Of a stretch of DNA of 33,590 nucleotides, positions 7,193 through 15,288 are shown piece by piece. The position numbers and the translations under genes are program-made. Numbering within the stretch: the first letter of the stretch is position 1; every line of letters starts with the position of its first letter. A model generated the notes under the pieces. That model did not search any database, had not been told where the DNA came from, and was given only the letters and a program-made list of their open reading frames with translations. This DNA is from an uncultured Caryophanales bacterium (GTDB lineage: Bacteria > Bacillota_I > Bacilli_A > RF39 > UBA660), in contig CAMOID010000008.1 in NCBI GenBank assembly GCA_946615975.1, positions 1-33,590 of the forward strand. Reading direction: 5' to 3'.

Positions 7193-8704
7193 TTATTCTT
7201 CGTCTAATAACAATACTCTAGTATCTTTCATTTCTTCTGGTATTGCTATATCCATATACTTAAGTATAGTTGGAGCAATATTAGTTAAATCTCCTCTATG
7301 TCTTAAATTAACTTTTTTATCTCTTATTACAAAAGGAACTGGATTCATACTATGTGATTTAACTGGATTTCCTTCTGCATCTAACATTTCATCAACATTA
7401 CCATGATCAGATGTTAGTATTATTTTATAGAAATTATCATCAGCAGCTTCAAATAATTCTTCTAATGAATCATCTATTTTTTTTAAACATTCAACTGTTT
7501 TATCTAAGTTACCTGAATGTCCTAAAATATCAGGATTACAAATATTAACAGTAATTAATTCATAATCTTTTTCCATACATCTAATAGTTTGTTTAATAAT
7601 ATCATCTATTGTTAATGTTGGATCTTCATCATATCTATATCTTCCACCTGATGGAATCATATAATCATCACAGTGTTGTAATTTCTTATTTTCTTCTCCA
7701 TTCATAAAATATGTTAAATGAGAGAATTTTTCTGATGAAGCTATTCTTGCTTGTTTTATACCTAAATCATCTAAATAAGATGGTAAAGCATATACATCTT
7801 CATTGTTTTCTAACATATAATCAATATCCATATTATTAATTGGTAATAAAGTTTGTACACTTAAATTATTTGGTCTATTAGTTCTAAATAGATTAAAATT
7901 AGGATCTGTTAGAATTGATAATAATTCTCTAGATCTATCAATTCTATAATTTAACCAAATAATTCCATCATTATTAGAGATAATACCTTTTTCATCTAAT
8001 AATATTGGAGGTATATTTTCATCATATACTTCTTTTTTATAACATGCTCGGATACCAGCAGAATAATTTTTAATAGTTACTCCACTTCCCTTAAAGATAA
8101 GATCTGTATATATTTTAACTTTATCCCATTTATTATCTCTATCCATAGCAAATGATCTACCACATATAGTTGCTATTTTACCTAGTTTAACTTCTTTCAT
8201 AACATTTTCTAATTCTTCTAAGTATTGTATAGCAGAATCTTTAGGTACATCTTTTCCATCTGTAATAGCATGAAAATATAATTTTTTAACACCTAAGTTT
8301 TTTAAATGTGTTATGAAGTTTTTCATATATGTAATATCTGAATGTACACATCCATCTGATACCATTCCCATTAAATGAAGTGTACCTTGTTTTTCTTCTA
8401 ATTCAGTTAAAAAATTAATAAGATTAGCATTCTTTTCAATCATAGTACTTCCTAGTACTTCATTACATAATGTAATATCTTGCTTAATTTTCTTTCCTGC
8501 TCCAATTGTTAGATGTCCAACTTCACAGTCAGCTGTCGTATCATCAGGTAATCCAATTTCATCACCTGTTGCTGACAAAACAGAATGTGGATATTCTTCT
8601 AATAGTTCTTCATAATTATCCATATGAGCTAATTTAATAGCATTTCCTGCTTCTTCTTCGCGATAGCCGAACCCATCTAAAACTAACATAACTATTTTAT
8701 TCAT
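7193..8704 (-). CDS. gpmI: 2,3-BPG-independent phosphoglycerate mutase with Cys at the nucleophile position
   Basis: 503-residue two-domain enzyme of the alkaline phosphatase superfamily, converting 3- to 2-phosphoglycerate in glycolysis. Recognised by LVLDGFG (Asp10), GRSFAMDRD, NYRIDRSREL, NPDILGHSGN, TSDHGN and KSHSMNPVPF, so the manganese ligands and phosphate-binding arginines are present. The canonical nucleophile motif GNSEVGH reads ADCEVGH here, placing Cys60 (codon TGT, 8525-8527) where the phosphorylated Ser normally is; the rest of the motif (EVGHLTIGAG) is intact. First gene of the gpmI-pgcA operon, with a clear promoter. Either Cys serves as nucleophile or the enzyme has changed chemistry; see findings. 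Confidence 0.88.
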   Translation of the reverse strand: MNKIVMLVLDGFGYREEEAGNAIKLAHMDNYEELLEEYPHSVLSATGDEIGLPDDTTADCEVGHLTIGAGKKIKQDITLCNEVLGSTMIEKNANLINFLTELEEKQGTLHLMGMVSDGCVHSDITYMKNFITHLKNLGVKKLYFHAITDGKDVPKDSAIQYLEELENVMKEVKLGKIATICGRSFAMDRDNKWDKVKIYTDLIFKGSGVTIKNYSAGIRACYKKEVYDENIPPILLDEKGIISNNDGIIWLNYRIDRSRELLSILTDPNFNLFRTNRPNNLSVQTLLPINNMDIDYMLENNEDVYALPSYLDDLGIKQARIASSEKFSHLTYFMNGEENKKLQHCDDYMIPSGGRYRYDEDPTLTIDDIIKQTIRCMEKDYELITVNICNPDILGHSGNLDKTVECLKKIDDSLEELFEAADDNFYKIILTSDHGNVDEMLDAEGNPVKSHSMNPVPFVIRDKKVNLRHRGDLTNIAPTILKYMDIAIPEEMKDTRVLLLDEE

Positions 8705-8723
8705 AGTATCAGTCCTTTACAAA

Positions 8724-8752
8724 ATTATAGTTGAAAACACATATTTTTTCAA
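8724..8752 (-). promoter_or_regulatory. Promoter of gpmI-pgcA
   Basis: Minus strand TTGAAA (8747-8752), 17-base spacer, TATAAT (8724-8729), about 20 bases before the gpmI ATG. Confidence 0.75.
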
Positions 8753-8777
8753 TAAAAAGGCGATACAATAGTACCGC
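8753..8777 (-). terminator. Terminator of the pilin-like gene
   Basis: Minus strand GCGGTAC-TATT-GTATCGC (8777-8760; one G-U pair) followed by C and five T. Directly abuts the stop codon at 8778 and the gpmI -35 box. Confidence 0.75.
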
Positions 8778-9425
8778 TTAACATTCTACTAATTTAAAGA
8801 AATGATTTATTAAATAATCACTTGTAAGTGATGTTCCATTTGATATACATAAGTTTATTTCACCATTGTAATAACCTTGGCAATCAGCATTTTTAAATCT
8901 TTCTTTACCTGTTTCATCATATCCATCTGTTGTTTTTTTATCTTTGTTATTTTCCATATCAGCTAATATTCCATTGTAACTATAAGATGACATACATTCA
9001 TATATCTTATCATTATATTTTACTTGATCACCTTTAACATATGATTTAGTATTTACAAATTGATCAGCATAGAAAGCTTTTAATTCATTATCAGATTTAC
9101 AATAACATACAGATAGATTTTCTTCTAATTCATTCTTAGTATAAGGATTTTCTAATGCATCTTTAGTTTTATAATCTGATTTAATATATCCTTTTTTTAT
9201 TAATTCTTTTATTTGAACATTTATACATGTATCAGCTTGTACTTCATCTTTTATTTTTTCAGCATATCTTAACGAATTTATTTTTAGACTATTTATTTTA
9301 TTATTATATGCTGTTTGTTTTGAAGAATTATATATATAAATATATGATGGTATTGTGATAATTAATAATAAACCAATTATGATAATACTTGCTAATAGTT
9401 CTATTAGAGTAAAACCTTTTTTCAC
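8778..9425 (-). CDS. Type IV pilin-like protein with Cys-rich head
   Basis: 215 residues with a class III (prepilin peptidase) signal: MKKG before FTLIELL, Glu at +5 of the mature protein, then a hydrophobic helix to about residue 27. After the helix comes the pilin-head signature shared with three other proteins in this window (VQIKELIKKGYI, then NPYTKNEL). A later segment, YVKGDQVKYNDKIYEC (about 124-139), resembles the core of short carbohydrate-binding modules (Y-x-x-GD-x-V-x-Y-x-x-x-x-Y). At least seven Cys in the exported part suggest disulfides. Start codon is GTG at 9425 with GAAGGTGG upstream. Single-gene transcript between terminators. Could be a minor pilin or pseudopilin of a competence/type IV pilus machine; its assembly genes are not in the window. 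Confidence 0.8.
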   Translation of the reverse strand: MKKGFTLIELLASIIIIGLLLIITIPSYIYIYNSSKQTAYNNKINSLKINSLRYAEKIKDEVQADTCINVQIKELIKKGYIKSDYKTKDALENPYTKNELEENLSVCYCKSDNELKAFYADQFVNTKSYVKGDQVKYNDKIYECMSSYSYNGILADMENNKDKKTTDGYDETGKERFKNADCQGYYNGEINLCISNGTSLTSDYLINHFFKLVEC

Positions 9426-9460
9426 TTTACCACCTTCTTATAACAATAGAATAACATTAA

Positions 9461-9494
9461 ATAAAAAAAAGTAGTTAATTTTAACTACTTTTTT
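9461..9494 (-). terminator. Terminator after cdaR
   Basis: Ten-base arms AAGTAGTTAA (9469-9478) and TTAACTACTT (9481-9490), followed on the minus strand by a run of T. Ends the c-di-AMP operon. Confidence 0.8.
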
Positions 9495-9508
9495 AATTTT
9501 AATTTACA

Positions 9509-10879
9509 TTACTTTTGTTCAGTAATCTTAACAGTAATTTCTGTCTTAGCTGTTTGAGCAGTTATTAATGAATCGTTTACTGATACTTTAACTGGAACAG
9601 TATGTGTACCATTCTTTAATCCTGATAAATCAACATATGCTGTTATATCAGAAGCTTCAATTCCATTTATAACACCTTCAACACCCTTAACAATTACTTC
9701 GATGTATTGGTCATCTGCAGTTGCAGCATTTGCTACATATCCAGATGCTAAGTTAGTTGTTCTAACTTGTACACCAGTTACTGTCTTTTGAGCTTCAGCT
9801 CCAACTTTAACTTCAACATTAGCTTTTGTATCAGACATATATCTAATACCAACTGGTTGAGTTAAGTTAACTGATAATGTCTTATCTCCATCAAGTCCTT
9901 CAACATTTACAGGAGCTTCAACATATTGTAATGCATCTACTGTTGCCTTATCACCATATACTTCAACAGTCTTAACTGAAGCAGATAATGATGAAATAGC
10001 TTTACCAGATGCCATAGTTCCATTTGTTACTACTTTAACATCTTTAGTAGCATGATATGAATCAATTGTAACTTTAGCAGATACACTTGAAGGTACCATT
10101 TCTACATTGTCTAATAGTTTACCATTTGAATCATATGCAACTAGTGGAGCATTATCTATTGTATATTCACCAGATTCTTTTAATGTAATATCTGATGCAT
10201 CTACTAATGCTTTAACTACTGCTACTTTATTTAATATTTCTTGTGAACTCTTAACAATAACTTTATTATTATCAAGTTCTACATTAGAAATAGATAATTT
10301 ACTATCTAATGAATTTTCATTTAATAAGTTATAAGTTAAACTTGAAGTCTTACTTACCTTTTCAGATATCTTAACTGTAATTGTACTTGGGTCTAACTTA
10401 TATGAAACATTGTTAACTGAATGGTTATATTTTAATTTAACCTTCCAAGTACCAGGTCCATATTTAGATAAATCTAATGTAACTTCTTGATCTCCTAATT
10501 GAGTTGCAAGATATACAGTTGATTTAGATCCAATTAATGTAATATCTACTGTTTCAGGAACACCTTCAACTACATAAGCTTCTTTGTTATAAACAATATT
10601 AATTGGTTGTCCAGTTAATACTTCAGCTTCTTTTTCAGTTAAAGATATAACTTTTTGATCTACAAGTACAAACATTACTATTGCACATATAAGTGAAATA
10701 ATAATAAGTGCATTTGGTCTATTTAATATTCTTTCAATACCAGTTCCATGACTTTTCATAAAGTCATTTACTCTATAAACTAATCTACTTAATGGAGTAA
10801 CAATTATTTTATCTACTACTTTATATAGTATTTTAAATAATGCTAGGAATGGTTTGAATATCTTTTTAATTATTTTCAT
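9509..10879 (-). CDS. cdaR: CdaR-type YbbR-domain regulator of c-di-AMP synthesis
   Basis: Extracytoplasmic protein with an N-terminal basic/amphipathic stretch, one membrane helix (about 57-75: ALIIISLICAIVMFVLVD) and a long exported part made of about four YbbR-like beta repeats (each roughly 80-90 residues, with strands such as PVNVEGLDGDKTLSV). In Bacillus and Listeria CdaR binds and modulates CdaA. I place the start at the ATG at 10879 (MKIIKKIFKP) with AAGGTG upstream, rather than at 10918; this leaves a 14-base overlap with cdaA. The usual third gene, glmM, does not follow; a terminator and the pilin gene do. Confidence 0.88.
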   Translation of the reverse strand: MKIIKKIFKPFLALFKILYKVVDKIIVTPLSRLVYRVNDFMKSHGTGIERILNRPNALIIISLICAIVMFVLVDQKVISLTEKEAEVLTGQPINIVYNKEAYVVEGVPETVDITLIGSKSTVYLATQLGDQEVTLDLSKYGPGTWKVKLKYNHSVNNVSYKLDPSTITVKISEKVSKTSSLTYNLLNENSLDSKLSISNVELDNNKVIVKSSQEILNKVAVVKALVDASDITLKESGEYTIDNAPLVAYDSNGKLLDNVEMVPSSVSAKVTIDSYHATKDVKVVTNGTMASGKAISSLSASVKTVEVYGDKATVDALQYVEAPVNVEGLDGDKTLSVNLTQPVGIRYMSDTKANVEVKVGAEAQKTVTGVQVRTTNLASGYVANAATADDQYIEVIVKGVEGVINGIEASDITAYVDLSGLKNGTHTVPVKVSVNDSLITAQTAKTEITVKITEQK

Positions 10880-11687
10880 ATCCTTCACCTTCCTCACCTT
10901 CAGCATCATAGAATACATCGTTCTTTGGTTTTAATTCTTCTAATAATCTTTCTCTAAATTCTTCTAGAGTTAAATTATAATGTAAGTAATTATCACATGC
11001 GATAGAAATTCTACCAGTTTCTTCAGATACAACTAATGCAATAGCATCTGTTTCTTCTGCAACACCTAATGCTGCTCTATGACGAGTACCTAATTTCTTA
11101 TTAACATTTGGATTCATACTTGTTTTAAATACTGCACCAGCACATGTTACTTTATCACCTTGAATAATTACACCACCATCATGTAATGGGTTTGGTGGTA
11201 AGAAAATAGCTTCTAGTAATTGACTAGAAATATCTGCATATAATTTTGTAGTTGGAGCGATATATTCTTGTAAAGACATATCTCTTTCAATAACTATTAA
11301 TGCACCAGTTTTATCTTTCTTAAGATGTTCTACTGCATTCATAATTTCAAATACTACTTTTTCTCTTTCATCAATTGTTAATACTTTATGTCTTCCTAAC
11401 AATTGTGTTCTACCAACTTGTTCTAGTATATTTCTTATTTCTGGTTGGAATATTACAATTAGTGCAATAGGTCCCCAAGAAATAACATATTCTAGTAAAA
11501 CTCCTACTGTATATAAATTTAATACACTTGATAGAATCTTAATTAAAATAATTATTATGATACCTTTAAAAATAAGTACCATTTTTACGTTGTTTTTAAT
11601 GTTTTTAAATATAATATAGAATAGAATCCAGATAACAATAATATCTAATAATTTTGTGACTATATTCCATACTGCTGTTAATGTCAT
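10866..11687 (-). CDS. cdaA: Diadenylate cyclase CdaA
   Basis: Membrane c-di-AMP synthase, 273 residues: three N-terminal membrane helices (about 15-90), then the DAC (DisA_N) domain. Catalytic motifs NPLHDGGVII (about 171-180) and GTRHRAALG (about 203-211). The usual DGA motif reads DGG here (codons GGT GGT), a conservative Ala-to-Gly change; RHR is intact. It makes c-di-AMP from two ATP, controlling potassium/osmolyte and wall homeostasis. The C-terminal tail is short and strongly acidic (EGEEGEGYENN). GGAAGAGG ribosome site. Lies between a small membrane protein gene and cdaR in one operon. Confidence 0.92.
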   Translation of the reverse strand: MTLTAVWNIVTKLLDIIVIWILFYIIFKNIKNNVKMVLIFKGIIIIILIKILSSVLNLYTVGVLLEYVISWGPIALIVIFQPEIRNILEQVGRTQLLGRHKVLTIDEREKVVFEIMNAVEHLKKDKTGALIVIERDMSLQEYIAPTTKLYADISSQLLEAIFLPPNPLHDGGVIIQGDKVTCAGAVFKTSMNPNVNKKLGTRHRAALGVAEETDAIALVVSEETGRISIACDNYLHYNLTLEEFRERLLEELKPKNDVFYDAEGEEGEGYENN

Positions 11688-11704
11688 ATTATCCTCTTCC
11701 TTTC

Positions 11705-11908
11705 CTATTTTTTAGTTGGTGTATGTTTTGCTACATTACTTAATTCAGGTTGACTCATTAAAGAGTCTTCAAGAGCTGTATCTTTAAGTATTTCATCACG
11801 ATATTCTTTATATTTTCTTCTATCCATGATATACCCAAAAAGGCCTAATAATAATACAATTCCAATTACTATGAATATTATGTAATGTGCTATTATGAAT
11901 TCTAACAC
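11705..11908 (-). CDS. Small single-pass membrane protein, first gene of the cdaA operon
   Basis: About 67 residues: one hydrophobic helix (roughly 4-25, IIAHYIIFIVIGIVLLLGLFGYI), then a short charged cytoplasmic-type tail (DRRKYKEYRDEIL...) ending in KHTPTKK. I choose the GTG at 11908: AGGAG is 9 bases upstream of it, while an in-frame TTG at 11917 would directly abut the ribosome site. Seventeen bases before cdaA, same operon. No family recognised. Being co-transcribed with cdaA and cdaR, it may be a small accessory subunit; that is inference. Confidence 0.65.
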   Translation of the reverse strand: MLEFIIAHYIIFIVIGIVLLLGLFGYIMDRRKYKEYRDEILKDTALEDSLMSQPELSNVAKHTPTKK

Positions 11909-11932
11909 TTTAACCAACTCCTACTCTAATTA

Positions 11933-11961
11933 ATTTTATCATGAGTAAAGATTATATTCAA
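11933..11961 (-). promoter_or_regulatory. Promoter of cdaA operon
   Basis: Minus strand TTGAAT (11956-11961), 17-base spacer, TAAAAT (11933-11938), about 25 bases before the GTG start. The remaining intergenic DNA to 12133 is very AT-rich and shows no other clear element. Confidence 0.55.
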
Positions 11962-12133
11962 TTAAGATATATTACTTTTTATAATTTTTCTTTAAAAACG
12001 AAAAATATAAAAGTATTACTTATTTTAAACTATTTTTATATTTTTTCAATGAATCATACTATAACTTTACACTTTTATATAAAAAAGTACTATAGAATCG
12101 TTACTTATATGTGTTAAGGTATATAAATAAAGA

Positions 12134-12163
12134 TTGAATATAATACTATTTATTTGATATACT
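12134..12163 (+). promoter_or_regulatory. Promoter of the plus-strand surface protein gene
   Basis: TTGAAT (12134-12139), 18-base spacer, TATACT (12158-12163), 27 bases before the ATG. Confidence 0.5.
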
Positions 12164-12189
12164 TTAAGTGAATGGAAGTGATTTAATAA

Positions 12190-13365
12190 ATGAGTCCTAA
12201 GTTATTAAAAAAACTAGGATTAATAATCGGTATATTCGTTGGTATAATTGTTATTTTATTCTTATTTGCAAGTTGTTCTAAAGGTGGTTCTTCATCTAAG
12301 ATAAAAACTATAAGAACTGACATGGTACAATATGCATACAAATATTATCAAAAGAAAGAAAATCAAGATGATTTACCTCAAGATGATGGTTCTACTACTT
12401 CTATTACATTAAAGAAGTTAATTGAAGCAGGATATATGAGTGAACCAACTGAAGCATTTAATGATGAATCAATTAAATGTTCTGGTGAAGTTGTTATTGA
12501 AAACAATAATGGACATTACTTATATACTCCATTAATTGAATGTAAGTCAGATAAAAAAGATAATAATGTAACAAGTATAACATTAAGAGATAAGTTAATT
12601 GAAGATCAACTTGTTGAAACTAGTGTTGGATTATATGCTATGGGTAATACATATGTTGAACGTGGTGAAGTTGAAAACAATTATCTTCAAATTGATGAAA
12701 ACTTATATAGAATAGTAAGAATAAATGATGATGGTACTATTAGACTTACAACTGCTAAAGCAGTTAATAATGTAAGATGGGATGATAGATACAACATCGA
12801 ACAAAAAAATAACAATGGTATAAATGATTATATTTATAACGATATTAATTCAAGAATAAATGAAAGATTAATCGAAGTTTATAATGACCAAACTGATAAG
12901 TTAAAATCATACATCACTACTCAATCATTATGTATTGGTAAGAGAAGTGCTGCTGATACAACTAAAGATGGTTCTACAGAATGTAGTCAAACAGTTAGAA
13001 CTCAATTAGGTTCATTTGCTGTATATGAATATTTACAAGCATCTCTTGATAAAGAATGCGAATTACCTGATAGTAGTAGTTGTTTAAACTATAACTGGTT
13101 AGGTGATAAAACAATTCATGGATGGACAATTACAGCTGATGCTGAAACAAACTATAAAGCATTCCAATTAAATGGAACATGTGATTTAAAGATTTGTAGT
13201 TCAACTAAAAATGTTTATCCAGTATTTAATATATCTTCAAACGTATTATATAAATCAGGAACTGGTACTAAAGAAGATCCTTATATAATTAAATACTTCC
13301 CAGTTGGTGAAGAATACGAAAAAGCTAAAAAAGAAGATAAGAAAAATAAAAACTCAGATAATTAA
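12190..13365 (+). CDS. Membrane-anchored surface protein with pilin-type head domain
   Basis: 391 residues. N-terminal hydrophobic anchor (about 9-28) ends in LFASC, which could be a weak lipobox (Phe at -3 is unusual). Residues about 37-120 match the pilin-like head of three other proteins here: helix with YAYKYY, then ITLKKLIEAGYM, then a C-containing beta part ending LIECKSD. The C-terminal 250 residues form a second globular part (LYRIVRINDDGTIRL; VRWDDRYN; paired Cys near 247-330) that ends with YPVFNISSNVLYKSGTGTKEDPYII, an ending I recall from many gut Firmicutes surface proteins. No LPXTG. No prepilin peptidase site. Only plus-strand gene after deoD and transcribed alone. Function unknown; surface display is the safe claim. 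Confidence 0.7.
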   Translation: MSPKLLKKLGLIIGIFVGIIVILFLFASCSKGGSSSKIKTIRTDMVQYAYKYYQKKENQDDLPQDDGSTTSITLKKLIEAGYMSEPTEAFNDESIKCSGEVVIENNNGHYLYTPLIECKSDKKDNNVTSITLRDKLIEDQLVETSVGLYAMGNTYVERGEVENNYLQIDENLYRIVRINDDGTIRLTTAKAVNNVRWDDRYNIEQKNNNGINDYIYNDINSRINERLIEVYNDQTDKLKSYITTQSLCIGKRSAADTTKDGSTECSQTVRTQLGSFAVYEYLQASLDKECELPDSSSCLNYNWLGDKTIHGWTITADAETNYKAFQLNGTCDLKICSSTKNVYPVFNISSNVLYKSGTGTKEDPYIIKYFPVGEEYEKAKKEDKKNKNSDN

Positions 13366-13381
13366 ATCTGAGTTTTTTTAT
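13345..13381. terminator. Bidirectional terminator between convergent surface-protein genes
   Basis: AACTCAGA (13351-13358) and TCTGAGTT (13367-13374) form a stem with A and T tracts outside each arm, serving both the plus-strand gene ending at 13365 and the minus-strand gene ending at 13390. Confidence 0.8.
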
Positions 13382-13389
13382 TGAATACA

Positions 13390-14130
13390 CTATTTAGTCC
13401 ACTTAGCAACTAATACTTTATCACCATATATTCCTGATGTAGTATCAAACTTAGAACCGTTTGAATACCAACCAACGAATGTATATCCTTCTCTAACTGG
13501 AGTTGGATAACTAGGTACACTTCCTAGTTTAACTCTTATAGGTTCAATGAATGAACCTCCATTTGAATTAAATGATACAGTATAATATGTTGCTGTTGTA
13601 GTAACTACTTTAGTTGTAGTTCTTACTTTTGTAGGAGCTACTGTTGTAGTTGTTGTTGTCTTTTCTTCAACTGTTGTTGTAGTTGTTGTTTCTGGTTTAA
13701 TAATTATAAGTTTTTCAGCATCTTCCATAAATGTATTTAGATAATCTGATTCATTTTTACAAGCTAAATAAGATTTTAATTGATATTCTGTTTCTAATCT
13801 TGTTGCTTCAATATAAGATTCTTCTAAATTACATTCTTCTCCATTTTTATCTTTAATTGGAGATACCTTTCCAGCATTAACTAAATCTTGTAATGATACT
13901 CTTGCTGAGTCTCCTACTTTTTCTGGTAAGTTTTCACCAGTAAAGTATGATTTAGCTACATCATTCATTAATTTAAGATTAGTTTCCATTGTCTTTGAAG
14001 ATGATGTATTTTCTACACTCTTAAAGATCATTGTAACTAACTTAACTGATAGGATTATAACTAAAAAACCAATAATAACAGTTACAAAAATTTTCAACCA
14101 ATTGATAGAATACTTCTTCTCTTCGTACAT
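13390..14130 (-). CDS. Anchored pilin-head protein with Thr-rich stalk and one InlB-type repeat
   Basis: 246 residues. Short cytoplasmic N-terminus, one membrane helix (about 13-33), pilin-like head (about 42-140; VSLQDLVNAGKV, then Cys-containing strands ending YLACKNESD), a threonine-rich stalk (TTTTTTVEEKTTTTTTV) and a C-terminal InlB B-repeat/Flg_new module (VSFNSNGGSFI... REGYTFVGWYSNG ... VLVAKW). Such repeats are bacterial surface adhesion or spacer modules. Start placed at the ATG at 14130: a G6 tract lies 6 bases upstream, whereas the ATG at 14136 touches it. No prepilin site and no LPXTG, so the protein is held by its membrane helix. It is a small relative of the giant protein at 25150. 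Confidence 0.75.
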   Translation of the reverse strand: MYEEKKYSINWLKIFVTVIIGFLVIILSVKLVTMIFKSVENTSSSKTMETNLKLMNDVAKSYFTGENLPEKVGDSARVSLQDLVNAGKVSPIKDKNGEECNLEESYIEATRLETEYQLKSYLACKNESDYLNTFMEDAEKLIIIKPETTTTTTVEEKTTTTTTVAPTKVRTTTKVVTTTATYYTVSFNSNGGSFIEPIRVKLGSVPSYPTPVREGYTFVGWYSNGSKFDTTSGIYGDKVLVAKWTK

Positions 14131-14169
14131 TATCATCCCCCCGAATCATAAGTGTATTTCTATAACTAC

Positions 14170-14199
14170 ATTATAATACATTAAGAATAATAATTTCAA
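14170..14199 (-). promoter_or_regulatory. Promoter of the Thr-rich surface protein gene
   Basis: Minus strand TTGAAA (14194-14199), 18-base spacer, TATAAT (14170-14175). Confidence 0.6.
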
Positions 14200-14200
14200 T

Positions 14201-14230
14201 AAAAAAAGAATGTTCAAAAAGAACATTCTA
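14201..14230 (-). terminator. Terminator of the 172-residue protein gene
   Basis: AGAATGTTC (14207-14215), loop of five A, GAACATTCT (14221-14229), followed on the minus strand by seven T. Confidence 0.8.
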
Positions 14231-14746
14231 AATATTAGTTACAAAGTTTGTTACTAATTTAGCATCATTATCAATATCTGATGCTTCTTCAGTTAACCAA
14301 ATTCTTGCTTCTAAATCTTCATTTGAATATTTATCAATTGTATTTGAATGTACTAAATAATAATATCCTGAATCATCTTCAATACATTCCATTTCATTTA
14401 ATTTAAATATTTCATTACCTATAGAAACTCTTAATAGATTTTTATCTATTGTAGTTTTCTTATCTATAAAGAAATATAAATTATAATCTTTTTCAACACT
14501 ATTTTGATTTCTAATTTGTATTGGAGTAGCTTTAATATTTTCTAAAGCTTGAGTATCATCAATAATTAATAATGATGGAAATCTACCAATATTAACAGAC
14601 ATATTCATATTTGTATATAAACTTGCTAGTGATAAACCATTATTAGCATTAGCTATATTCCAAATAGGTATAGTACCTAAAGCTATAGCTGCAGTTATAA
14701 TGACACTTATAACTAATTTCTTAACTTCATTTTTCATATCAACCAT
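14228..14746 (-). CDS. Unknown exported beta-rich protein, possible TasA-like partner
   Basis: 172 residues (163 if the in-frame ATG at 14737 is used; AAGGGG before the first ATG leaves this open). Basic N-terminus and one hydrophobic segment (about 9-30), then an extracellular part rich in predicted strands. The segment PIQIRNQNSVEKDYNLYFFID looks like the strand pair '..xVxNxSxxxxxYxLxF..' common in TasA/camelysin-like proteins, but similarity is too weak to name a family. Own promoter and terminator. It sits two genes from the SipW-type peptidase, so it could be a secreted fibre or matrix component; this is inference. Confidence 0.55.
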   Translation of the reverse strand: MVDMKNEVKKLVISVIITAAIALGTIPIWNIANANNGLSLASLYTNMNMSVNIGRFPSLLIIDDTQALENIKATPIQIRNQNSVEKDYNLYFFIDKKTTIDKNLLRVSIGNEIFKLNEMECIEDDSGYYYLVHSNTIDKYSNEDLEARIWLTEEASDIDNDAKLVTNFVTNI

Positions 14747-14768
14747 TTTCCCCTTTTGATGGTTTGTT

Positions 14769-14797
14769 ATTATACAATAAATTTGTTATTTTCGCAA
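14769..14797 (-). promoter_or_regulatory. Promoter of the 172-residue protein gene (TTTGCGA type)
   Basis: Minus strand TTGCGA (14792-14797), 17-base spacer, TATAAT (14769-14774). The -35 region AATTTGCGAAAA is shared with the promoter at 15232. Confidence 0.65.
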
Positions 14798-14809
14798 ATT
14801 ATAGAATAA

Positions 14810-15202
14810 CTAATTATAAGATATTCCTGAACCTTTTTCTTCTAATGAAGATACTGTTATACCTGATACTGTTTGAGCTTCTTCTAATGAAGCATATTTT
14901 CCTATTTGAGTTAAATTGTTTTTATCAGTAATAATTGTATTACCTTCTAAATCTGTAATCATAATTGTATCAGCATCATCTAACATTAAATATTCATAAT
15001 TTGCAGTATCAACAATCAAATACTTATCATTTAATTTAACTACTGAATATGGTACTTCTTCTCTATCTACTTCTATTTGTTGTTTTGTAGTTTGAACATC
15101 TTGTTCATGAGAATTAACTGCACCTACTCCTAGTGCAACTAATATACCAAACATTAATAATTTCTTTCTAAATGGTTCTACATCTGATTCATAAATATCC
15201 AT
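14810..15202 (-). CDS. Unknown membrane-anchored protein
   Basis: 130 residues. N-terminal cytoplasmic stretch with acidic residues, one short hydrophobic helix (about 14-29, LLMFGILVALGVGAV), then a soluble part rich in strand-like segments (YSVVKLNDKYLIVDTANYEYLMLDDADTIMITD). No family recognised. ATG preceded by GAGGGGG. Own promoter of the TTGCGA type and lying between sipW and the 172-residue protein gene, so it probably belongs to the same surface programme. Confidence 0.6.
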   Translation of the reverse strand: MDIYESDVEPFRKKLLMFGILVALGVGAVNSHEQDVQTTKQQIEVDREEVPYSVVKLNDKYLIVDTANYEYLMLDDADTIMITDLEGNTIITDKNNLTQIGKYASLEEAQTVSGITVSSLEEKGSGISYN

Positions 15203-15231
15203 ATAAACTACCCCCTCTTTGTTAGTTGCAT

Positions 15232-15261
15232 ATTATAGCAAAAAAGTGCCTTTTTCGCAAA
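15232..15261 (-). promoter_or_regulatory. Promoter of the 130-residue protein gene (TTTGCGA type)
   Basis: Minus strand TTGCGA (15256-15261), 18-base spacer, TATAAT (15232-15237). The -35 abuts the T run of the sipW terminator. Confidence 0.65.
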
Positions 15262-15288
15262 TTAAAAGACCTTATATTAAGGTCTCTT
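15262..15288 (-). terminator. Terminator of sipW
   Basis: AGACCTT (15268-15274) and AAGGTCT (15280-15286) arms with a 5-base loop, followed on the minus strand by TTTTAATTT. Overlaps the last codons of the gene. Confidence 0.75.

Noticed and set aside
12266-12280. Lipoprotein signal (LFASC) in the protein at 12190
   Set aside because: Phe at -3 and the hydrophobic stretch directly before it make it a poor lipobox; kept only as a possibility, not as a feature.
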